From Aulostomus chinensis (taxonomy: Eukaryota > Chordata > Actinopteri > Syngnathiformes > Aulostomidae): a DNA stretch of 64,000 nucleotides. Numbering within the stretch: the stretch's first letter is position 1; each line of letters starts with the position of its first letter. The stretch lies in NCBI GenBank assembly GCA_037954235.1, contig JBBMOA010000022.1, positions 4,192,501-4,256,500 on the forward strand. The letters run 5' to 3'. The position numbers and the translations under genes are program-made. Below are positions 55,946 to 64,000 of the stretch, piece by piece. The notes below the pieces were generated by a model. The model was given only the letters and a program-made list of their open reading frames with translations. It was not told where the DNA came from and did not search any database.

Positions 55946-58065
55946 TCTCACAACATGCAAGTGGCTGCAAGTCACCACTCGTCTCGACTCCATTAAAAAA
56001 GACCTCGAATCACCTGGTTATTGTAGTCAACCTTTAAATGCACGTTTAATGTTGTTCTACCTTTAAGATAAAACGCCTTTCTGACTTTTCCCTCCGACAA
56101 TCATGTTTCGCTTGAGCTGAAACGTAACCAGACCTCTAAGGGTTTCGAGGGGGATGGTGCGTGACACCAGTGAATGAAACACGGGTTACGTCTGATGGAA
56201 CGTCTGAGGAGCTACTTGATCTCAGCTGATTTAACTTCAGTCCGCGATGAAACTGTTGAATCCATCCCTATTCTGCGTTTTATTCAGAAATCTATAAGTC
56301 TGGTCTATAAAACAGAACCGAGCACGTTGCACTTGTTGTTGTTTTTTTTTCCAAGAACAAATGGAGCTTAGAGAACAAGTCTAGCAATATTAAATATTCC
56401 CTTTGTTTCAGCAAGACGGAACCTCATGAGGAATCTTCTTACCTGCCTAACAAAAGCCTGACGTGGCTTCTTCCTCTGAAGCAGAGCTCGACTCTGCCGG
56501 AGGGAGGTTCAGGCCAGGGAGAATCATTATGGACGCCAAAGCACCCGGAAATCAGCGTTTCCTCTCGGTGATTTAGCAGACCGGGAACTCTGATCACTCT
56601 CCTTCATTTACTAGCATTTCTATTCAATTCATACTCTCGTTATGGTGAAATCAAAGGAAGCAGAGAGAAACTTCTCGTATGTGTCCTATGATGCAAGCCG
56701 CACATAGCCTTGGTGGTTTGATTGAGCTCGTGCCATTCAGAACTCATCAGTAAGTCACAACGCTGAACTGGCGCGAGGGTGGAGATAAATCTACATCAAA
56801 TACATCGTGGAGCCGCTGTGAGATTTTTCATAATTATTATTTGTTTTTGTGTCATCCAGGTCAGTGTTGTTGGGAGCATTTTCAGCGGTACGTTCCTCCA
56901 GTGTGAGAGACAAGCAGGTGTCAATCAGCGAGGAAGCCATTTAAAACGCTTGGAATTTGAGATGGAAAAAACTGTCAAAATTGGTCGTTTAGTCTGCCAG
57001 TTTATTGACCGCATCAGTGGAGGATTTTAATGCTTTGTGCTGTGGTTGTAAAGCGTTTCTGAACACTGTGTGTGTGTGTGTGTTATTTGTGCAAAGGTTT
57101 AAAGAAAATATAATCAGCCCCTTAGAAACCCCACCTGTGGACCCACAGCCAGCGTGACAGCGTCTCCGCTGAACGCTGAACGTTCTGTGGACTTGGGGTT
57201 CTCCGCACCAACTTCGATCGGCTCTCCCCAGGATTTGTGGTTCAAGGTCTGTGTTCCCCGCCCTCCTCATCTGGTCTTCCCTGTGGGTTCCACCAGTGCT
57301 GCCTGCTTTGTCCACTCTGATGTCAACACCATGTCCATGGCCGTGGTGTCAGACACTCAACCTTCGCTCCTCAGCCGCCGTCTGGCTGCTGATCAGCTCA
57401 GCTGACGTTGTGACTCTTCCTGATGAAGACGGTGGACCGGTTGGCCGGCGCTGCCCTGATGTAACCTGGCTGCACAGACTCAGATGCTGTATACATGGGA
57501 GAGGACGTATTCCTCATTTCCACATGGGAAAAAAGCCCAGAGAAAACGTTTCCAGCATCCTCAGAGTTCGTTCAGGCGTGCCAGCCTTTTAGCTGTAGTG
57601 TCCTCCTTCCTTCTGCACCTCATCTGGAACCAGCTGATGCTTCTCCTGTCCACACGGTAGCTGGAAAACTGCCCCGTCCTGCCCACCCCACTGCCAGGGA
57701 GTTACTTCTGCACCAGATGCAACATATGGATGTCCTACATTGACGACCTGGTGTCATTTTAGGTGTTTAGTAGAGCAAAGATCTGATCTTTCTATTGGTT
57801 TCCATCTCATGTTTCAATCTGCTACACGTGTGGACAAATAAAGGTTTTATCCGACGCCGTCTATCAGGCTGTCAGCTTTTAGGAAGTCGTGAGTTTTTCT
57901 GGGCGTTCGCCTTGGACCTAGAAAACAGCTGATGATGATCGCACGTCACACTCAGCGTCACTTGTCATGCCTTCATGTGATTATCTGTGAATCCATCTGT
58001 TGGTGCACAAGAATTCACAACGGAAAACATTTGCAAAAATAAGGGGGGGAGGAAAGTGAAGAGAG
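55946..58065. other. unique non-coding stretch
   Basis: About 2.1 kb with one short (TG)8 at 57068-57083. The region 57140-57740 is more GC-rich and carries overlapping frames of 80-113 codons with no recognised domain. No splice-consistent model was found. Confidence 0.45.
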
Positions 58066-58134
58066 TGTGAGTGTGTGTATGTGTGTGTATGTGTGTGTGT
58101 GTGTGTGTGTGTGAGTGTGAGTGTGTGGGTGGGG
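58066..58134. repeat. interrupted (TG)n with G7 end
   Basis: TG tract with GA and TA interruptions, ending GGGTGGGGGG. Confidence 0.92.
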
Positions 58135-58486
58135 GGTTAATAGACAGATTCGAGTGTGAAAGTACTTTGAAGATAAGCTACCATTGTGGGACATCATGCC
58201 TGTGTGATGGGGACGGATGGATAGCAGCTCCACAAAAAAGATAGATGGAGGATCGGATGGAGGGATGGACAGGAAATGAAACTTTTAAAGTGAGTGAAGA
58301 CGTCTCCCGGTCTGCAACCATCAGATATATAATCTAGTCTGTCAAGTTGAGACGGATGAACGGAGACGGGATGAGTGAGACAGCTAGTAAAATAACCGGC
58401 GACATGACGGCATCCCTGCAAGACCAGATTTTTTAAAATGAAAAGTGTGCGGCCATGTCAGATAGGATGAGGCAGGACAAGGGTGC

Positions 58487-58487
<1 letters not shown>
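58135..58487. other. GATGG-rich unique stretch
   Basis: Scattered GGATGG words (58213-58270) without a fixed period. No gene. Confidence 0.5.

Positions 58488-58554
<67 letters not shown>
58488..58554. repeat. (TG)33 microsatellite
   Basis: A perfect TG tract. Confidence 0.97.
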
Positions 58555-58804
58555 TGTCACTGTTTTATTGCATAGATGTACCGGTAAAAGTGTGTATTAG
58601 TGTTTGAGTGGGCACATAAAGCTGTCCAGGTCAGACTGACAGATGGAGACTGATGAAAAGAAGATGATGTAGGGAGAGATGGAGACGGGGAGATGAGTAG
58701 AGAGGTGACACCGATGGAGGGATTCTTCCTTTCTTTTCCTTTTCTCTTCAGTAAGAGCTGATGGATGTTTGAGCAAGCAGGCTTTAACAGTTTTTTAATA
58801 CTGC

Positions 58805-58805
58805 G

Positions 58806-58840
<35 letters not shown>
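58805..58840. repeat. (CG)4(CA)n tract
   Basis: GCGCGC leads into CA repeats. Confidence 0.94.
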
Positions 58841-58842
<2 letters not shown>

Positions 58843-58899
58843 ATCTATGGGATATTTACTCTCTCTAGAGGAGCTAGTACATAACAGTACTACTGTGTA

Positions 58900-59020
58900 C
58901 AGTAATGGAAAGTAACTATTTTCACTTACTTAATACAATGTTGAGGTATTTGTACTTTGTGTATTTCTATTTTGGAGGGACATGTCCTCCACAGCATTTA
59001 TCTGAACCCATCAGTCACTT
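58900..59020 (+). mobile_element. decayed hAT-like MITE fragment (left end)
   Basis: CAGTAATGGAAAGTAACTAT, ATGTTGAGGTATTTGTACTT, GTGTATTTCTATTTTGGA and CAGCATTTATCTGA line up in order with the left part of a very common teleost hAT-type element (CAGTGGTGGAAAGTAACTA...). The right end and duplication are not found, so this is a truncated relic. Confidence 0.6.
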
Positions 59021-59308
59021 TGAAGGGAAAGACTTCGAAGTACTTTGCCTGAGTGCCTCAAAATTTGACACCTTTCAACGGTCAAACCAAAGCCGTTGAC
59101 CTAGTACTCTCAAAACACAATACTAATACTCATAATACTCTACAGAGACATGCTGGTTGGTCGCAACAGAAACTTATCAAGGTGTTCGGACCGAATCACT
59201 GAACTCAGATCAGTATTTCGGATATGGGGAACTGGATGAGGTGAAAAAGGATGAATGTATACAAAAGTAAAGGTTGATTTAAACATAGCACAAACGGGAA
59301 CAACTGCT
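59021..59308. other. unique stretch
   Basis: ACT-rich words (ATACTAATACTCATAATACTC) may be a continuation of the hAT-like relic. No gene. Confidence 0.4.
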
Positions 59309-59554
59309 GCTTGGAGTACTGCTACCAATTATGCTTGGAGTACTGCTACTGTACCAATGATGCTTGGAGTACTGCAAACCAATGATGCTTGGAGTACTGC
59401 TACGAATGGTGCTTGGAGTACTGCTACCAGTGATGCTTGGAGTACTGCTACGAATGGTGCTTGGAGTACTGCTACCAGTGATGCTTGGAGTACTGCTACG
59501 AATGGTGCTTGGAGTACTGCTACCAATGATGTTTGGAGTACTGCGACCAATGAT
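59309..59554. repeat. 24-bp minisatellite, 10 copies, 48-bp higher order
   Basis: GCTTGGAGTACTGC begins at 59309, 59333, 59362, 59387, 59411, 59435, 59459, 59483, 59507 and (as GTTTGG) 59531. The first copies have 24-, 29- and 25-bp spacing, then all are exactly 24. From 59387 to 59506 the variable end alternates between CTACGAATGGT and CTACCAGTGAT, a 48-bp dimer. Because 24 is a multiple of three, octapeptide frames (AWSTATND-like on plus, VAVLQASL-like on minus) stay open on both strands. Confidence 0.96.
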
Positions 59555-60206
59555 GGCATTTCTTCTGTTCAAGGCCCAACAACCAGTATTATTAAAAGAT
59601 ATGTGGTTTTTGTACACAAATCACATGTTTTTTAGCCGTAGGATACAATTTTCTCTTTCTGTCAGTGTATAATAGAGCTGTTCTTGCGCCTCCATTGCCG
59701 AGGGTGTAAATCCACCTCATGAGGAGGTTCCAGTGTCTCCAGGAACGTGCCTGCTGTGTTTGTAAAGACATGACCTCAGCGTAACCACGCAGCAACACCT
59801 GCTCCTTCTTTCCCCCTCACAGAAACTATTTTGTCCCTTGAACAGATCGATAGTTTGGATGGTATTTCTGACAATAGTAGCTGTGCTCCAAAGGTCAGCT
59901 GGCCCTGATCAAACTGAAGGCCAAGAGGAGGTCAGAGCGACTGTGGGCTGGAAGGATGGGGTCTCAGCGGAGCCGCGCCGCTGAAAACGGAGGTAAAAAG
60001 TAAAAACAACACAACAACACAAACCTCTTTATGACTTCTGGGCCGCAGTTGAGGTTCAAATACACACTGCACACATGTATTAATCTGAAACTCCTGCAAA
60101 CACCAGAGAACACACATGCACGCACACACACACGTACTACAGAGTTCATTTCCACCACATTGTTAGATATATAATAATATACATACATATACTGTACATG
60201 TCCCTA
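59555..60206. other. unique stretch
   Basis: Short CA runs at 60112-60134. Nothing recognised. Confidence 0.5.

Positions 60207-60239
<33 letters not shown>
60207..60239. repeat. (CA)16 microsatellite
   Basis: A perfect CA tract. Confidence 0.95.
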
Positions 60240-60241
<2 letters not shown>

Positions 60242-60359
60242 ATATTCATCCTCCAGTCCGCCCACGCTCTCCTCGCATCACGCTATTCATTTCATCTTTG
60301 ATTCCCTTTGCGGAGATGATGGGATGGAAACATGAAAGGGATCCAGTGAACTGTGGACA

Positions 60360-60640
60360 GACCCATTCTAGTGCTCCATTTCCCTCCGTCTCTCCATCTC
60401 TCTCATTTTTGTTTCTCCTCCGTTCCTCACCTCTTTAACTCCATCTAAACTGCACTCTCTCGCTCTTCATGTATCACTGATCATCTATTCCACCTACCAC
60501 TTATGTCTCCCCTCTTCTCTTTACATCGCTACATACACTCTTCCTCTTTGTTCACCTTCTTCTCCTTCCTCCTCCTCCTCTTATCTCACCTCCTTCCTCC
60601 CTCCTTCCTGCTCATTTTGTCCACCCTTTCCCTGGGGGAT
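60360..60640. repeat. pyrimidine-rich low-complexity tract
   Basis: About 280 bp of strongly C/T-biased plus strand (TCTCCTTCCTCCTCCTCCTC). Confidence 0.65.
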
Positions 60641-60734
60641 CTGGCAGATAGTGGATGTTGCCACTTGGGAATGACGAGGGCGACGAAGCGATGGATTAAA
60701 CACTGAGAGATCAGTGGAATGCTTGGAGTCAGTT

Positions 60735-60754
60735 ACACACACACACACTCGTGA

Positions 60755-60795
<41 letters not shown>
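60735..60795. repeat. interrupted (CA)n microsatellite
   Basis: CA runs broken by CTCGTGAGCACAT. Confidence 0.94.
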
Positions 60796-60799
<4 letters not shown>

Positions 60800-60879
60800 A
60801 CAACATTCACCACGTCACTGCTGCCTCCATCTTTACAATTTATTCTTAGAAACAAGAATATCCTATTTCTGTTCTCTCA

Positions 60880-62812
<1,933 letters not shown>

Positions 62813-62841
62813 CACACGCACACACACACACACACACACAC
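62813..62841. repeat. (CA)14 microsatellite
   Basis: A CA tract with one CG step at its start. Confidence 0.94.
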
Positions 62842-63384
62842 TGATCTATCAGATGGATGTTTAAATTTGATTCACCGCTAACCCGAGGACACGGTGATGA
62901 TCGAGTGCACGGAATTGGTGTTTGTCCAGCAGCCTGTATGAAGATCCGCCAGAGAGCCTGAAACGTGTGCACACGGCGTTCATGCAGAGAATAAAAACGC
63001 TTTATTTTAAAAATCGATTCATCCCACAAAGGCAAAAATCCAGCCAATAAAAAAACAGTATCACAGGAAATCGACTCTTTCCTTCAGCTTCCATTCTGCC
63101 TCAATTTTTGGCAACCCGGCATGTCAAAATCTATAACACAGAAGCAGTGCCTCCACACGAGGAGCTCCATTAGACCCAAATGCCACGCAGCCACATCAGC
63201 TTGCGTTTTTATAGATCTGATGTCATATAGCAAGTCCAACTAGCGAGACGCCCTGTTCAACAGCTTTCAGCACATGATGGGTTCCAGAGTGTCGGAACGG
63301 ATGAAATAATAATATCAAATCTGAGGGTGGGGGTTTTTTTTTTGTTGTTTTTTTTTTGTTCTTCTCGTCTCCTCCTTTAAGAAT
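62842..63384. other. unique stretch
   Basis: T-runs with TTG steps at 63334-63360. Nothing else recognised. Confidence 0.5.
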
Positions 63385-63960
63385 CAACGATTGCACTTGC
63401 GCAGGCATTTCAATCAAGCCATCTCCCATTTTTGCTACAGTGAGCCTCCGCTTGCCTCGAGCGACTCGGAGGCAGCGCCGTGTGGAAACTTGTTCAACTA
63501 ATCCAGCAACATGCTGATCTGTGGCTCAATCTGCCTTCCCACTGAGCCCTGCAATTTATTTGCCTTTATCTGCACCGAGGGGAGATGAATCACAGGCAAA
63601 CGGGCGCAACCCTGCTCTCAGACTGTTACCCATAGATGCATATGTAAGTACAACGGGAGAGGAACTGCTCACATTCTCGACTTATGGGAAGAGAAGAAAA
63701 AAAAAAATCACTGCAGCAATACGAGAGTATACCTGAGTGGAATTGGTGAGATTAAATATTTACTGAGACAAATGGGATTTAATTCGAACCACAAACAAAA
63801 AAAGAAAAAGAAAAATACACGCACTGAGGAGCTACTTCATGCATGCCAGCTGATGTAGTACAGGCTTGTGTAATATTACACTTCATGGACATTGAGGCTT
63901 TATAATTGAGTTCAATTGACAAACCTGTCAGTTTATTTGAATTCATTTCAGCTCTAGCGG
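63385..63960. promoter_or_regulatory. repeat-poor stretch resembling conserved non-coding DNA
   Basis: Low-complexity-free except for A-runs near 63697 and 63797. Contains GCAATTTATTTGCC (63550), GTAATATTACAC (63870) and TATAATTGAGTTCAATTG (63901). No significant frame. Compositional guess. Confidence 0.25.
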
Positions 63961-63966
63961 ACAACA

Positions 63967-63967
<1 letters not shown>

Positions 63968-64000
<33 letters not shown>
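63968..64000. repeat. (CA)n microsatellite, cut by window end
   Basis: A perfect CA tract running off the right edge. Confidence 0.95.

Noticed and set aside
59255..59672. Octapeptide repeat frames on both strands
   Set aside because: The 24-bp unit keeps every frame open; no start or splice evidence.

Overview
This window looks like non-coding chromosomal DNA from a teleost fish, most likely a percomorph. The reasons are: about fifty (CA/TG)n tracts scattered through 64 kb, many 50-90 bp long; tRNA-derived SINEs of a type common in teleosts that end in an (ATGG)n tail; a piece of an RTE/Rex3-type LINE; and a non-autonomous hAT element with an exact 8-bp target duplication. Nothing bacterial, phage or organellar is visible. 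The species cannot be named from the sequence alone. I recognise no known protein-coding gene. Nearly all longer open frames are translations of CA, GATA or minisatellite repeats or of SINEs.

Layout. 0-5.5 kb: a 19-bp minisatellite cut by the window edge, CA tracts, an AP-1/CRE cluster, then three pieces of the tailed SINE, one of them (4050-4443) flanked by a perfect 12-bp duplication. 5.5-11 kb: CA/TG and (AT)n tracts and a decamer minisatellite of 84 units without one indel (9651-10494). 11-18.4 kb: a second SINE type, a splice-consistent three-exon candidate (12824-13486), paired RFX X-boxes, the densest CA cluster (15.1-17.0 kb), and a CpG-rich promoter-like stretch near 17.6 kb. 18.4-30 kb: LINE remnant, CTCF-like sites, several AT-rich, repeat-poor stretches that look like conserved non-coding elements, and a 320-bp GATA/GACA array. 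30-44 kb: mostly unique non-coding sequence with isolated microsatellites, an old SINE fragment and a perfect X-box. 44-48 kb: the hAT element, a second indel-free decamer array, a GGTCA-rich repeat, another SINE and a 61-bp minisatellite. 48-64 kb: compound TG/GA, (ACGC)n and TC/CA tracts, a two-exon candidate at 49.8-50.05 kb, a decayed hAT-like fragment and a 24-bp minisatellite with a 48-bp higher-order pattern.

The most probable reading is intergenic or large-intron sequence, with repeats inserted between putative regulatory islands. The points most worth checking are the two splice-consistent candidate transcripts, the divergent CTCF-like motifs, the repeated CCATGGYAAC X-box motifs and the two unrelated minisatellites that both keep an exact 10-bp register. 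Known-family statements come from general knowledge of teleost repeats; no database search was possible.
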